Below are positions 45,827 to 55,707 of a stretch of DNA of 64,000 bases, one piece after another. The notes under the pieces are model-generated. The model did not search any database. It was not told where the DNA came from and saw nothing but the letters and a program-made list of their open reading frames with translations. Source of the stretch: Acuticoccus sp. MNP-M23 (lineage in GTDB: Bacteria > Pseudomonadota > Alphaproteobacteria > Rhizobiales > Amorphaceae); contig NZ_CP133480.1 of the NCBI RefSeq assembly GCF_031195445.1, positions 4,881,001-4,945,000 of the forward strand, in the 5' to 3' direction. Within the stretch, counting starts at the first letter, position 1. Every line of letters begins with the position of its first letter. Made by a program: the position numbers and the translations under genes.

Positions 45827-46474
45827 CTAGGCGGCCACCTGCCAGCTTTCGCGCGTGGTGGCGGCGAGCGATTTCGCCAGCGCATCGCGGTCGAGAGCGG
45901 CGCAATAGGCCGGCCGATCGCGCTCGAAACGCCAGCCTTCCGCGAGCGGCCCCGCGTCGTATGCGTCGTAACCAAGCGCGTCCATCAGCGCGGCGACCTC
46001 CGCCTTTGCGGCCTCATCGTCCCCCGCAATCGGGATTGCACGCCGGTCCGGCGCGCCCGATTTCCGGGCGTCGCGGTGAAAATCGATCATCATGATCGAG
46101 TTGAACGCCTTGACCACGCGGGCACCGGGCAGCGCCGACGCAAGCATCTCGCTGGTGGTCTCGGCGCCGGTGTCGAGCGCCGGAATAGCGCCATCTCTCC
46201 CGGGGTAGTAGTTGATCGCGTCGATCACGATCTTGCCACGGAGCGCGTCCGCCGGAAGGCTGCGGCAGGCCGTCAGCGGCACCGCTGCAATCACCAGCTC
46301 GCCGAACTTTGCCGCATCCTCGGCAGTGCCCACCTCGGCACCCAGGATGTTCTTCAGGCTGAAGAGCGTTTCAGGCGACCGCGAGTTGGCAATCATCACC
46401 TCGTGGCCCGCCGCAATGGCCGCCTCGCCGAGAATGCGGCCGACGAAGCCTGCGCCCAGAATTCCGATTTTCAT
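45827..46474 (-). CDS. NADPH-dependent F420 reductase-like oxidoreductase
   Basis: Start at ATG 46474 (MKIGILGAGFVGRILGEAA). The 215-residue protein has the Rossmann loop GILGAGFVGRILG followed by MIANSRSPETL (the serine/arginine pair suggests NADPH), VIAAVPLTACRSLPADALRG and KIVIDAINYYPGRDG. LPGARVVKAFNSI is also typical of the NADP-binding F420 reductase-like family (often not F420-dependent in proteobacteria). Physiological substrate unknown. It is transcribed divergently from a LysR gene 92 bp away and may be its target. Confidence 0.85.
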   Translation of the reverse strand: MKIGILGAGFVGRILGEAAIAAGHEVMIANSRSPETLFSLKNILGAEVGTAEDAAKFGELVIAAVPLTACRSLPADALRGKIVIDAINYYPGRDGAIPALDTGAETTSEMLASALPGARVVKAFNSIMMIDFHRDARKSGAPDRRAIPIAGDDEAAKAEVAALMDALGYDAYDAGPLAEGWRFERDRPAYCAALDRDALAKSLAATTRESWQVAA

Positions 46475-46566
46475 GTCTGTGTCCCTCTGTGTGAAGAGAC
46501 TATGATTGCGTGCGAAATAGAGATAAATGGCGCAAATCACTGGGCAGAAACAACGGAGCGTTGGGA

Positions 46567-47454
46567 ATGGATCGACTGACCAGCATGGGCGTCTTCGTGA
46601 AGGCGGTGGATCTCGGCTCCTTCGCATCGGCGGCCTCGGCGACGGGCCTCTCCGCACAGATGGTCGCCAAGCACGTGGCGCGGCTGGAAGATCGGCTCGG
46701 CACCACACTCCTCAACCGCACCACAAGGCGCCAGAACCTGACCGACGTGGGGCGAGCCTACTACGAGCGGTGCAAGCACATTCTGGCGGAGACCGAGGCG
46801 GCCGACGCCATTGCCCAGGAGATGCACCGGCGTCCCCACGGGCTCCTGCGGATCAGCGCGCCGGTGAGCTTCGGCACCCGCTGTCTCGGCCCGGTGATGA
46901 CTGCGTATCTGGCAAGGCACGAGGGGGTGGAGACCGAAGTGACCCTCAGCGATCGCTACGTGGATGCCATGGAAGACGGCTTTGACGTTCTGATCCGCAT
47001 TGGCGCGGTCAACGGCACCGCGCTGATTGCAACGCCGCTGCGGCCCTACAAGATGATTGCCTGCGCATCGCCGGCATACGTCGAGGCGCGCGGCATGCCG
47101 CAGGCGCCGTCCGAGCTCGCGGCGCACGATTGCCTCGACTATGCGTACTGGTCGCCATCGGTGCCATGCCGCTGGGTGTTTTCGCGGGACGGCACGTCGA
47201 CCGAAGCGAAGGTGAGCGGGCGCCTGCGCAGCAATGACTGGGGCACCCTCCTCCATGCAGCGCGCGAAGGGTTCGGCATTGTGCTGGGGCCGGAGCTGGT
47301 TCTCGCGGACGAGATCTCGTCTGGACGGCTCGTGCGCGTGCTGCCGCACCACGAAGGGCCCGCCCGTCCGATGAACGCCCTTACGCCCGCCAACCGGCGG
47401 CCGACCGCCAAGGTGCGCACATTTGTGGACGCGCTGGTCGCCGCGTTCGGCTGA
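46567..47454 (+). CDS. LysR-family transcriptional regulator
   Basis: Start at ATG 46567 (MDRLTSMGVFVKAVDLGSFA), with a GGAG motif upstream; earlier in-frame ATG 46510 adds 19 unlikely residues. The 295-residue protein has the N-terminal winged helix (SFASAASATGLSAQMVAKHV, ARLEDRLGTTLLNRTTRRQN) followed by the substrate-binding domain (about 90-290; LLRISAPVSFGTRCLGPVM, FDVLIRIG, YKMIACASPAYV). It resembles the YafC/AaeR-like LysR branch. The neighbouring divergent reductase gene is the probable regulated gene. Confidence 0.9.
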   Translation: MDRLTSMGVFVKAVDLGSFASAASATGLSAQMVAKHVARLEDRLGTTLLNRTTRRQNLTDVGRAYYERCKHILAETEAADAIAQEMHRRPHGLLRISAPVSFGTRCLGPVMTAYLARHEGVETEVTLSDRYVDAMEDGFDVLIRIGAVNGTALIATPLRPYKMIACASPAYVEARGMPQAPSELAAHDCLDYAYWSPSVPCRWVFSRDGTSTEAKVSGRLRSNDWGTLLHAAREGFGIVLGPELVLADEISSGRLVRVLPHHEGPARPMNALTPANRRPTAKVRTFVDALVAAFG

Positions 47455-47466
47455 CTGGCGCCGGGC

Positions 47467-48873
47467 TCAGAACGCCTGCCGCTCGATGTCTTCCGGCGGC
47501 TCGTGGATTTCGAGGAGGCGGTCCAGGAACGCGTGGGCCCAGGTGGTCGCGGTGTTGGTCATGACCTTGTCGTTGAGGATCTCGAAACGCTCCTTGCGCT
47601 CCTCCAGCGGCATCTGGATTGCGGTGCGCAGCGCCTCTGCCATCTCGTCGATGGAATAGGGGTTCACGATCACCGCCTCGCTCATCTCCTCCGCCGCGCC
47701 GGCGAAGCGGGACAGCACCAGAACGCCCGGATTCTCTGGGTCCTGCGCGGCAATATATTCCTTCGCAACCAGGTTCATCCCGTCGCGCAGCGGCGTGACG
47801 AGGCCGACGGCCGAGCCGCGGTAGATGCCGGCCAGCGAGCGGCGCGGGAACGAGCGGGTGATGAAGTGGATCGGCGTCCAGTCAAGGTCGGAGAAGCGGC
47901 CGTTGATGCGGCCGGACAGGCCTTCCAGCAACCGCTGGATCTGCGAGTAGGCGCGCACCTCGGAGCGGGACGGCGGCGCAATCTGGAGCAGCGAGACCTC
48001 GCCCTTATGCTCGGGGTAAAGCTCCAGCAGGCGCTCGAACGCGGTGAAGCGTTCCGGCAGACCCTTGGAATAGTCGATCCGGTCGACGCCGACGATCTGC
48101 TTGCGGTCGTCCAGCTCGGCGCGAACGAGGGCAAGGTTCTCGCCGCCCTCCTTGGATTCGGGGAACTTGGAGAAAGCCTCCGCGTCGATCCCAATGGGGA
48201 AGGCTGCGGCGTGGACGCGGCGATCCATGGCGGCGATCGCGCCATCGTCCTCGCGCGAGCCGCCCACCTCTTCGAACAGGTAACGCTCGAACGCTGCGAG
48301 GTGGTTGGTGGTCTGAAAGCCGATGAGATCGTACGACAGCATCGCGTGCACGATCTTCTTGTGGTTGGGCAGCGCGGTCAGCACTTCGGGCACCGGGAAC
48401 GGGATGTGCAGGAAGAAGCCGATGGGGTTTTTGACCCCGGCGGCGCGCAGCATCTCGCCCAGAAGGAAGAAGTGGTAGTCCTGCACCCAGATGATGTCAT
48501 CGGGCCGCAGGAGCGGCACGAGGCGGGCGGCAAACCGCTCGTTGACGCGGCGGTAGCCCTCCTCCAGGCGGCGGTCGAAGTCGGTCAGGTCGAGGCGGTA
48601 GTGGAGCGTCGGCCACAGCGCGCGGTTGGCAAAGCCTGCGTAGAATTCATCGTAGTCCACCTGCGCCACGTCGATCGTGGCGGTGGAGACGGTGCCTTCC
48701 TCGGTGAATTTCAGCGCGCCGTAAGTGCCCTGCTCGGAGACCTCACCGGACCAGCCGAACCACAAGCCACCCCGCTCGCGCAACACGTCGACCAGCGCGA
48801 CGGCAAGCCCGCCGGCGCGGCCGGTGTCCGTGAGAGGCCCAACCCGGTTGGACACGATGACGATGCGATTCAT
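47467..48873 (-). CDS. otsA: Trehalose-6-phosphate synthase
   Basis: The 468-residue GT20 enzyme starts at ATG 48873 ([20 protein letters not shown]). Recognised motifs are [17 protein letters not shown] (substrate loop), [58 protein letters not shown] and [20 protein letters not shown]. It makes trehalose 6-phosphate from UDP-glucose and glucose 6-phosphate. It is the last gene of the operon otsB-GH15-otsA (44 bp after the GH15 stop) and converges on the LysR gene with 12 bp between stops. Confidence 0.95.
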   Translation of the reverse strand: MNRIVIVSNRVGPLTDTGRAGGLAVALVDVLRERGGLWFGWSGEVSEQGTYGALKFTEEGTVSTATIDVAQVDYDEFYAGFANRALWPTLHYRLDLTDFDRRLEEGYRRVNERFAARLVPLLRPDDIIWVQDYHFFLLGEMLRAAGVKNPIGFFLHIPFPVPEVLTALPNHKKIVHAMLSYDLIGFQTTNHLAAFERYLFEEVGGSREDDGAIAAMDRRVHAAAFPIGIDAEAFSKFPESKEGGENLALVRAELDDRKQIVGVDRIDYSKGLPERFTAFERLLELYPEHKGEVSLLQIAPPSRSEVRAYSQIQRLLEGLSGRINGRFSDLDWTPIHFITRSFPRRSLAGIYRGSAVGLVTPLRDGMNLVAKEYIAAQDPENPGVLVLSRFAGAAEEMSEAVIVNPYSIDEMAEALRTAIQMPLEERKERFEILNDKVMTNTATTWAHAFLDRLLEIHEPPEDIERQAF

Positions 48874-48917
48874 GACTCCCAGTGCCTCTAGATCTGCTAC
48901 GGCGCGGCCGTGTCTCT

Positions 48918-50696
48918 TCAGATTACCTTATCCCACCGGCGGGACAGGCGTACAGCACCGTTAATGATGCCAACCATCGAATAGGTCTGCGGGAAGTTGC
49001 CCCACAACTGATTCGTGTGCGGATCCACGTCCTCCGAGAGAAGTCCGAGGTGGTTGCGGCAGGACAGCATCGTTTCGTAGATTTCGCGGGCTTCGTCACG
49101 CCGATCCATCCGGCCCAGCGCATCGATGTACCAGAAGGTGCACACGTTGAACGCGACTTCGGGGCGACCGAAATCATCCGCTGCATCGTAACGGTAAAGG
49201 TGGTTGCCGCGGCGCAGCCGCTCGCCGATCCGCTCGACGGTCGCGACGAAACGGGGATCGTGCACGTCGAGGAAGCCGACTTCGGCCATCAGCAGAAGCG
49301 AGGCATCGAGGCTCTCGCCGCCGAAGCTTTCGACAAAGGCGCCAACCTCTTCGTTCCACGCTTCCTTGCAGATCTTGGCGTGCACCTCGTCGGCACGGGC
49401 GCGCCAGTGCTTTGGGCTGAGGCCAAGCTGGTTGGCAATTTTTGCAAGCCGGTCCAGCGCAGCCCAGCACATGAGGGACGATGAGGTGTGGACACGCTCG
49501 CGCGTCCGCAGTTCCCAGATGCCGGCGTCGGGCTTGTCGTGGAGCATGTAGGCGCGGTCGCCGATCACCTCCAGATGCCGGAAATCCTCCATGGAGCCCT
49601 GCCGCAGGAGGCGCTTGTCGAAGAAGGCCTGGGCGGCGGCGAGGACGATGTTGCCGTAAACGTCGTGCTGGTAGTGCTCGTGCGCCTGGTTGCCGACGCG
49701 CACGGGGCCCATGTCCATGAAGCCCGGCAGGTCGGCCATCGATTCCACAATGTCCGCTTCGAGCCCGATGCCGAACACCGGCTGAACGTGGTCGCCCCGC
49801 GTCTGCGCGATGATATCGCGGATATAGGTGAGATAATTCTCCATGGTCTCGAGGTCGGACAGGTTGTTGAGCGCCCGGACCACGAAGAAGGCATCGCGCA
49901 GCCAGCAGTAGCGATAGTCCCAGTTGCGCTCGGAGCCCGGCGCTTCGGGGATGGACGTGGTTACGGCGGCCACGATGGCGCCGGTTTCCTCGAAGGTGCA
50001 GAGCTTCAGCGTGATGGCGGCGCGGATCACCGCTTCCTGCCACTCCAGCGGCAGGCCGAGGCGAAGCGACCAGCGCTTCCAGTAATATTCGGTCTCTTCC
50101 TGGAATTCGCGGCCGATGTTGCCGGGGCGCTCCGACAGGGATTCGTCCGGCCCGATGAAGAAATTGTACTCCCGTTCGAGGACGAAGAACGTCTCGTCAC
50201 GGATGTAGGTGATCGGCGCATCGGTGTTGAGGCGCAGCGTGATGCCGTCGCTCACATAGCGCACATGGTTGGAGCCGGAGGTGATCTGCGGCTTGGTGGC
50301 CCCCCAGTCGAACCGGGGGCGCAGCACGACGCGGATGCGCGGGCGGCCGGAGACCGGGCGCAGACGCCGCACGATCTGCGCCGGACGGAAGACCCGCCCC
50401 CGCGACAGGAAGCGCGGCGCGAAATCGTCGATCTCCACCGCCGACCCGTCCTGCGCGATCAGCCGGGTCCGCAGGATTGCGGTGTTTTCGATGTAGTGCT
50501 GCTCGGAGTGGGAATAATCCTCGATCTCGACGGCGAAGGCGCCATCTTCGGACTCCCCCCGGCTGCCGAGAAGCGAATGAAACACCGGGTCGCCGTCCGG
50601 CCGCGGCAGGCACCACCACACGATGCGGGCCTTGATATCCACGAGCGCGGAGATCGAGCAATTGCCGATGATGCCGAGCGCCATGTTGTCGCTCAT
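48918..50696 (-). CDS. Glycoside hydrolase family 15 protein (glucoamylase/trehalase-like)
   Basis: The 592-residue soluble protein has the N-terminal beta-sandwich (ALGIIGNCSISALVDIKARI, VWWCLPRPDGDPVF) and the (alpha/alpha)6 barrel of GH15. Landmarks are NWDYRYCWLRDAFFVVRAL, Glu395 in GIWELR (position of the catalytic acid) and Glu555 in LLSEDVDPHTNQLWGNFPQT (position of the catalytic base). Both catalytic acids are present, so it should be active on alpha-glucosides such as trehalose or maltodextrin. Its place between otsB and otsA (37 and 44 bp gaps) is common in proteobacterial trehalose operons and suggests a role in trehalose or glucan balance. No signal peptide is present. Confidence 0.9.
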   Translation of the reverse strand: MSDNMALGIIGNCSISALVDIKARIVWWCLPRPDGDPVFHSLLGSRGESEDGAFAVEIEDYSHSEQHYIENTAILRTRLIAQDGSAVEIDDFAPRFLSRGRVFRPAQIVRRLRPVSGRPRIRVVLRPRFDWGATKPQITSGSNHVRYVSDGITLRLNTDAPITYIRDETFFVLEREYNFFIGPDESLSERPGNIGREFQEETEYYWKRWSLRLGLPLEWQEAVIRAAITLKLCTFEETGAIVAAVTTSIPEAPGSERNWDYRYCWLRDAFFVVRALNNLSDLETMENYLTYIRDIIAQTRGDHVQPVFGIGLEADIVESMADLPGFMDMGPVRVGNQAHEHYQHDVYGNIVLAAAQAFFDKRLLRQGSMEDFRHLEVIGDRAYMLHDKPDAGIWELRTRERVHTSSSLMCWAALDRLAKIANQLGLSPKHWRARADEVHAKICKEAWNEEVGAFVESFGGESLDASLLLMAEVGFLDVHDPRFVATVERIGERLRRGNHLYRYDAADDFGRPEVAFNVCTFWYIDALGRMDRRDEAREIYETMLSCRNHLGLLSEDVDPHTNQLWGNFPQTYSMVGIINGAVRLSRRWDKVI

Positions 50697-50733
50697 TGCG
50701 CCGAGCCCCCTGCCCGCAGTGCCGCATCACCCA

Positions 50734-51459
50734 TCAAGATAAACCCTCCGCAATATTCCTGAGCCAGTCGTGCACGGACGGCACGTCCGGCAGGCGGTAC
50801 TTGGCGCACGTCTCACCTTCGCCGACCTTGATTCCGAAGCCGCCGGCGGCCTGCGCTGCGCGCATTCCATCTTCGTCGGTCGTATCGTCGCCGATGAAAA
50901 TCGGTGTGCGGCCCGCAAATGGCGGGTTCTCCATGAAGGCATCGACCGCAACGCCCTTGTCGAAGCCCTTGCCCTTGGCCTCAACCACCATCTTGCCGTG
51001 GATGAGGTGCAGGGTCTGGAGGTCTTCGGCCCAATCCTTCATCTGCGCCTTCACTTCGTCCTCGCGGCCGGGAGCAGCGCGATAGTGGATCGCAAGGCCT
51101 GCGCCCTTGTCTTCCATGGACACGCCGTCGCCCAATCCGTCCCACGCCTGGATGCGATCGCGCAGGGTGGCGATCTCTTCGGGCGGCGGGGCATGGTCGA
51201 TGCCGGCGCCGGGTTTCGGCCGGCGCTCCAGCCCGTGCATGCCGGCCGCGGCGATGGGCATTGCAAGGAACGTGTCGACGTCCGCCACCTTGCGGCCGGT
51301 GACAACGGCCACCGCGCCATCTGCCCGGTCGACCACCTTTTCGATGATGGACTGCAAGCCGTCGGCAACGAGCACGCCGTCGGGACGGTCTGTGATGTCG
51401 ACAAGGGTTCCGTCGAAGTCGAGGAAAAGCGCAAAGCGCTCCGGCACTGGTGGCGTCAT
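50734..51459 (-). CDS. otsB: Trehalose-6-phosphate phosphatase
   Basis: Start at ATG 51459 (MTPPVPERFALFLDFDGTLV). The 241-residue HAD enzyme has motif I DFDGTLVDI with nucleophile aspartate, motif II VVTGRKVADVDTF, the lysine-bearing region LIHGKMVVEAKGKGFDKGVA and motif IV FIGDDTTDEDGMRA. It removes phosphate from trehalose 6-phosphate. It is the first gene of the otsB-GH15-otsA operon, so synthesis and dephosphorylation are co-expressed. Confidence 0.94.
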   Translation of the reverse strand: MTPPVPERFALFLDFDGTLVDITDRPDGVLVADGLQSIIEKVVDRADGAVAVVTGRKVADVDTFLAMPIAAAGMHGLERRPKPGAGIDHAPPPEEIATLRDRIQAWDGLGDGVSMEDKGAGLAIHYRAAPGREDEVKAQMKDWAEDLQTLHLIHGKMVVEAKGKGFDKGVAVDAFMENPPFAGRTPIFIGDDTTDEDGMRAAQAAGGFGIKVGEGETCAKYRLPDVPSVHDWLRNIAEGLS

Positions 51460-51547
51460 GGAAGGGTCCGCATTGCCATGGGCCGGTTCGGCCGATGCGT
51501 GACACCATGCCCGCTGAACGCCGCGCGGGCAACCGTCCGGCAAGGCC

Positions 51548-52282
51548 TCAGGCCTTTGAAATTGCGCCATCCACCGCCGGTGGCCGGCGTTCGGCCGACT
51601 TGCAAAGATCGTAGACAACACAGGCCTCGCACAATGGCCGCCGCGCCTTGCACACATGCCGTCCGTGGAGGATGAGCCAGTGGTGCGCCCCTTTCAGGAA
51701 ACGCGCCGGGACAATTCGCTCAAGGCCCGCCTCCACCTCATCCGGCGTCTTGCCCGGCGCAAGCCCGAGCCGGTTGCCGATGCGGAAGATGTGCGTGTCG
51801 ACCGCAATGGTCGGTTCGCCAAACGCTTCGTTCAGCACCACATTGGCCGTCTTGCGGCCAACGCCCGGCAACGCCTCCAGTGCGGCCCGGTCGGCGGGGA
51901 CTTCACCACCATGCGTGTCCACCAGAATACGCGACAACGCCATCACGTTCTTCGCCTTGGTGTTGAAGAGACCGATGGTCTTGATGAGGTCGCGGACCCT
52001 GTCCTCGCCAAGGTCGAGGACTGCCTGCGGCGTGTCGGCCACCGCGAACATCCCGCGCGTTGCCTTGTTGACGCCCACATCGGTTGCCTGCGCGGACAGA
52101 ACAACCGCCACCAGCAGCGTGAACGGATTGTGGAACTCAAGCTCGGTCCTGGGCTCGGGCAACGCATCGGCAAGGCGTGCAAACAGAAGGTCGGCCTCGG
52201 CCCTGGTGTAGCGCGAACGCCTGCGGGGCGCTGCCTTGCGGCCGGGCCGGGGCGCTGGCTTCTTGCCAGCGGCGACGCTCAC
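51548..52282 (-). CDS. nth: Endonuclease III
   Basis: GTG 52282 overlaps the stop of the binding-protein gene (GTGA), giving 244 residues; the first 25 are basic and rich in alanine and proline (GKKPAPRPGRKAAPRRRSRY), a usual alphaproteobacterial extension. Helix-hairpin-helix LEALPGVGRKTANVVLNEAF with the catalytic lysine, DTHIFRIGNRLG with the catalytic aspartate, and the iron-sulfur loop C-x6-C-x2-C-x5-C (CKARRPLCEACVVYDLC) are all present. It removes oxidized pyrimidines from DNA. Start choice is not certain; longer frames upstream are shadow sequence. Confidence 0.94.
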   Translation of the reverse strand: MSVAAGKKPAPRPGRKAAPRRRSRYTRAEADLLFARLADALPEPRTELEFHNPFTLLVAVVLSAQATDVGVNKATRGMFAVADTPQAVLDLGEDRVRDLIKTIGLFNTKAKNVMALSRILVDTHGGEVPADRAALEALPGVGRKTANVVLNEAFGEPTIAVDTHIFRIGNRLGLAPGKTPDEVEAGLERIVPARFLKGAHHWLILHGRHVCKARRPLCEACVVYDLCKSAERRPPAVDGAISKA

Positions 52283-53475
52283 AGGAACGCCTCGTCCCAC
52301 ACCCGCTCGATGATCGCCGTCCACGAGGCATGGGGCTCGGCAAGGGTCGGCGCGTCCACCGTCGGGGCACTGGCAAAGGCGGCCTGTTCGGCTGCCGGCA
52401 GGGCCGCAATGTCGAGGACGGACGGATCGCCCCACACGGCGATATCAGCCTTGCGGGCCTGCGCGGCGGGCGAGAGGAGGAAGTTGGCAATCACCAGCGC
52501 GCCGGCCTTGTCGCCGGCGTTGTGCGGAATGCCGACGAAGTGGACATTGCCGAGGGTCCCCCCCTCGAACGCACCGATGGCTGCCGTCGGCGGCAAGAGG
52601 CCATCGGCCACGGCAGCTGCGGCATCGGACGGGTTGTACGTCAACGCCAGCGCAATTTCGCCGTCGGCAAAGAGACGGCGCAGATCCGCAACGCTCTGCG
52701 GAAAGACGGCGGCGGAGCGCCACAGATCGGGATGGAGCCGCTCCAGCACTGGTAAAAGGTTGTCGCGAACCAGCGCTTCTGCGCCATCGCCAGCCGGCGC
52801 CCGCAGCACGGCGGGGTCAGGCACGGTGTCCAGCAGGATCTGCTTCAAAAAGCTGGTGCCGACAAAGTTGGGCGGCTGCGGATAGGTGAAGCGGCCGGGG
52901 TTTTCCGCAGCAAAGGCGAGGAGACCCTCCAGCGTGCGGGGCGGATCGGTGCGCGCCGTATCGTAGATAAAGACAAGCTGGGCGCGGCCCCATGGCGATT
53001 GCTGTCCCTCCACGGGCACGCCGAAGTCGGTGAGGATTGCGGCGCCGTAGCGGCCAAGGTCAACGAGGGGCCGGTTGGGCAGCGCTTCGGCCCATTCGCC
53101 GCCGAGGAGCAGGCCTTTTTCCTTCATCGCGACAAAATTTTCGCCGTTGATCCAGATAAGATCCACAGCGCCGCCATCATCCTGCCCGGCGACGGTTTCG
53201 GCCAGCACGCGGCTGACCGCTTCGGCGGTGTCGGTGAGCTTCACCTGGCGCAGGGTGATGCCGTAGCGCGTTGCCACCTCGGAGCCGACCCAGGCGATAT
53301 AGTCGTTGATATGGGTTTCCCCGCCCCAGGCGTACCAGTCCACCGTCTGCCCTCTGGCCGCCGTGGTGACCGCGTCCCAGTTGGCGGTATCCGGCACGGG
53401 ATCGGCGTGCGCGGAGGCGAACGGGAGGGTCAGCGCGGCAAGGATTGCGATGGCGGTGGGTTTCAGCTTCAACAC
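52279..53475 (-). CDS. ABC transporter substrate-binding protein (YnjB-like), orphan
   Basis: The 398-residue protein has a signal peptide (MLKLKPTAIAILAALTLPFA, cleavage near SAHA-DP) and the periplasmic binding-protein fold of the YnjB branch. Landmarks are VDWYAWGGETHINDYIAWVG, VDLIWINGENFVAMKEKGLL, VPVEGQQSPWGRAQLVFIYD and SFLKQILLDT. YnjB proteins are usually encoded with a YnjC-like permease and YnjD-like ATPase; neither is in this window. Here it is followed directly by nth with a 4-bp overlap, and its upstream neighbour is a membrane reductase gene 6 bp away. The ligand is unknown; thiamine-like ligands have been suggested for related proteins. Confidence 0.85.
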   Translation of the reverse strand: MLKLKPTAIAILAALTLPFASAHADPVPDTANWDAVTTAARGQTVDWYAWGGETHINDYIAWVGSEVATRYGITLRQVKLTDTAEAVSRVLAETVAGQDDGGAVDLIWINGENFVAMKEKGLLLGGEWAEALPNRPLVDLGRYGAAILTDFGVPVEGQQSPWGRAQLVFIYDTARTDPPRTLEGLLAFAAENPGRFTYPQPPNFVGTSFLKQILLDTVPDPAVLRAPAGDGAEALVRDNLLPVLERLHPDLWRSAAVFPQSVADLRRLFADGEIALALTYNPSDAAAAVADGLLPPTAAIGAFEGGTLGNVHFVGIPHNAGDKAGALVIANFLLSPAAQARKADIAVWGDPSVLDIAALPAAEQAAFASAPTVDAPTLAEPHASWTAIIERVWDEAFL

Positions 53476-53481
53476 GGGGCC

Positions 53482-55623
53482 TTACCTGGTCGCGAATGCG
53501 CTCTGGAGCGCGGAGATTGTGAGGATCTGCGGCAGCACTTCAGGCGCAGCGGCCGCTGGATAATAGATGTAGAGCGGCACGCCAGCGCGACCGAACCCGT
53601 CCATCAACGCAGTGACGTCGGGATCGCGGCGCGTCCAGTCGGCGGTCATCATGGTGGTGCCGGTGTCGGCCAGCAGCGTTTCGAACGCATCAGATTCAAA
53701 CACCACCCGCTCGTTCACCTTGCAGGTGATGCACCATGCCGCCGTGACGTTGAGAAAAACCGGCTGGCCGTTGCCGCGCAACGCCTCCAGCGATTGCGGC
53801 GTGAAGGCGGTGGTGCCGGCCATGGTCGCCGCCACGGCAGGCGGACGGGCCGAAACGCTGGGCCAGCCCGCAACGCCGGCCGCCACAAGGCTGATGCCGG
53901 CCAGAACGGCGGCAACGCGGTGCGAGCGCCCCCCGCCCCGCTGCGCAAGACCCAGAAGCCACGCCGCCAGCGCCACAAGCAGAAGCGCAAGGAAAGCGCC
54001 GAACAGTGCGTCCACCCCAACGAGCTGCGCCAGCACCCAGACCAGCCACGCGGCTGTGGCATAAAGCGGAAACGCCAGCGCCTGCTTGAAGCGGACCATC
54101 CACGCCCCCGGCCGCGGCAAGAGGCGCGACAGCCCCGGCATCAGCGCCAGGAGCACGAACGGCAGCCCAAGCCCCACGCCCATCGCCATGAACACGCCCA
54201 GCGCCAACATTGCCGACGACCCCAGCGCCATCCCGATGGCAACCGCCATGAAGGGCGCCGTGCACGGCGTGGCCACGATGGTGGCAAGGACGCCGGTGGC
54301 GAACGAACCGGCCACCCCGTCCTGCGGCCCCCGCCCGCCGAGCCGGGTCAACCCGGTGCCAATCTCGAATACGCCGGAAAGGTTGAGGCCCACCGCAAAG
54401 ATCGCCGCCGCAATCAACCCGACGAACACCGGGCTTTGAAGCTGAAAGCCCCAGCCGACGGCAACGCCCGCCCCCTTCAGGGTCAGGAGGACGCCGGCAA
54501 GGACAGCAAAGCTCGTCAGGATGCCGCTGGTGTAGGCAGCGCCTATCATCGCGCGCCGCGCAAACGGCGCCGAAGCGTGTTCCACCAGCCCGAACACCTT
54601 CAGCGCCAGCACCGGAAACACACAAGGCATGAGATTGAGGATCAGCCCGCCCAGAAACGCGAACAGCAGCGCCTCCAGCGGCCCGATCGCGACCCGCGGC
54701 GCCGCGTCATCCAACGCCGCGAGCGTGCCGCCGCCGGACCCGCCGGGTGCGGATGCCGCGCCCGCAACCGCCACGGCTGCAACCGGCGCCGGATCGGCCT
54801 TGCCCGAAGCACTGATCCACCAGGCGCCCGCATCGGTTTTCAGAACGCCGCGCAAGGTGCCGTCGAGCCGACCTCGCCCTGCCGCAACGGCAAGGGTGAA
54901 CCCCTCGCCGTCCGATGCGTCCACGCTGGTCTGTTCGGCAGCATTGTCGATCAGGCCGCGCTTTTCCGGGAAGAAGACCGCACCTTCCCCCTCGCCGGAC
55001 GGAACCGTGAGGTAGATGGTCCCGTCCGCGCGCGAGTAGGCAGCGTCCATGTCGCTCTGGGCCGGCAAGGCCCACTCGGCCTGAACGAAGGTGAACGCGA
55101 CGCCCGAATCGGCTTGCGACACCGGCCCCGTGGGAATGGTCAGCTCGGCCGTGCCACTTTCGGGGATGCAGATCTTTTCGCACACCAGCCAGTCGATCCG
55201 GACCGGCACCCGGTAGGGTTCGCCCGCCGGCCAGTCCGCCGGAACCGGCACTGAGGTGAGGAGCGTGAATTCGCCGCTGTAGCCGAAATTCATCAAGGGC
55301 GGATAGGGCAGCCGCTCGGGCACGGGAAAAAGCACCGGGCCGGCCGTGGTGCCGCTGGAAAGCGTGAAGTCGATCATCGGCGGCTCGCCCGAATCGCCGG
55401 GGTTGAGCCAATAGGTGTGCCAGCCGTCAGCCAGCGCATGGCGAACCGCAATATCGGTGCTTTCGCCGGGTGCGGTCACCGCGTTGCGCACCACAAGCTC
55501 GGCCGCCACATGGTCCGCGGCCATCTCTGCTGGCGCAGCCAGAGCCGGAAGCGCGCCAAGGACCAGAGCCGCAGTCAGACCGGCAAGATGGCGCAGCATC
55601 AAAATCATCCATCCCATTTTCAT
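53482..55623 (-). CDS. ScsB/DsbD-like membrane thiol:disulfide reductase
   Basis: The 713-residue protein has a signal (about 1-30; several ATG options), a periplasmic N-terminal domain (about 35-290) with the redox pair in VCEKIC, about eight membrane helices including LNLMPCVFPVLALKVFG and ATIVATPCTAPFMAVAIGMA (the transmembrane cysteines), and a C-terminal thioredoxin-like domain with AAWCITCKVNERVVFES. Electrons pass from cytoplasmic thioredoxin through the membrane cysteines to the periplasmic end. The architecture matches ScsB/DsbD. No ScsC/ScsD or cytochrome c maturation partners are seen nearby. Confidence 0.9.
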   Translation of the reverse strand: MKMGWMILMLRHLAGLTAALVLGALPALAAPAEMAADHVAAELVVRNAVTAPGESTDIAVRHALADGWHTYWLNPGDSGEPPMIDFTLSSGTTAGPVLFPVPERLPYPPLMNFGYSGEFTLLTSVPVPADWPAGEPYRVPVRIDWLVCEKICIPESGTAELTIPTGPVSQADSGVAFTFVQAEWALPAQSDMDAAYSRADGTIYLTVPSGEGEGAVFFPEKRGLIDNAAEQTSVDASDGEGFTLAVAAGRGRLDGTLRGVLKTDAGAWWISASGKADPAPVAAVAVAGAASAPGGSGGGTLAALDDAAPRVAIGPLEALLFAFLGGLILNLMPCVFPVLALKVFGLVEHASAPFARRAMIGAAYTSGILTSFAVLAGVLLTLKGAGVAVGWGFQLQSPVFVGLIAAAIFAVGLNLSGVFEIGTGLTRLGGRGPQDGVAGSFATGVLATIVATPCTAPFMAVAIGMALGSSAMLALGVFMAMGVGLGLPFVLLALMPGLSRLLPRPGAWMVRFKQALAFPLYATAAWLVWVLAQLVGVDALFGAFLALLLVALAAWLLGLAQRGGGRSHRVAAVLAGISLVAAGVAGWPSVSARPPAVAATMAGTTAFTPQSLEALRGNGQPVFLNVTAAWCITCKVNERVVFESDAFETLLADTGTTMMTADWTRRDPDVTALMDGFGRAGVPLYIYYPAAAAPEVLPQILTISALQSAFATR

Positions 55624-55707
55624 GCCGCTGACTTAGAGTGAGGATGCCCGCCGCGCCAAGCCACCCCCCTGTCACGATTGCGCGACGGCTGACCGGAGTG
55701 TTGTCCC

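Noticed and set aside
47455..47466. Possible terminator between LysR and otsA
   Set aside because: Only 12 bp separate the stop codons and no stem could be formed there.
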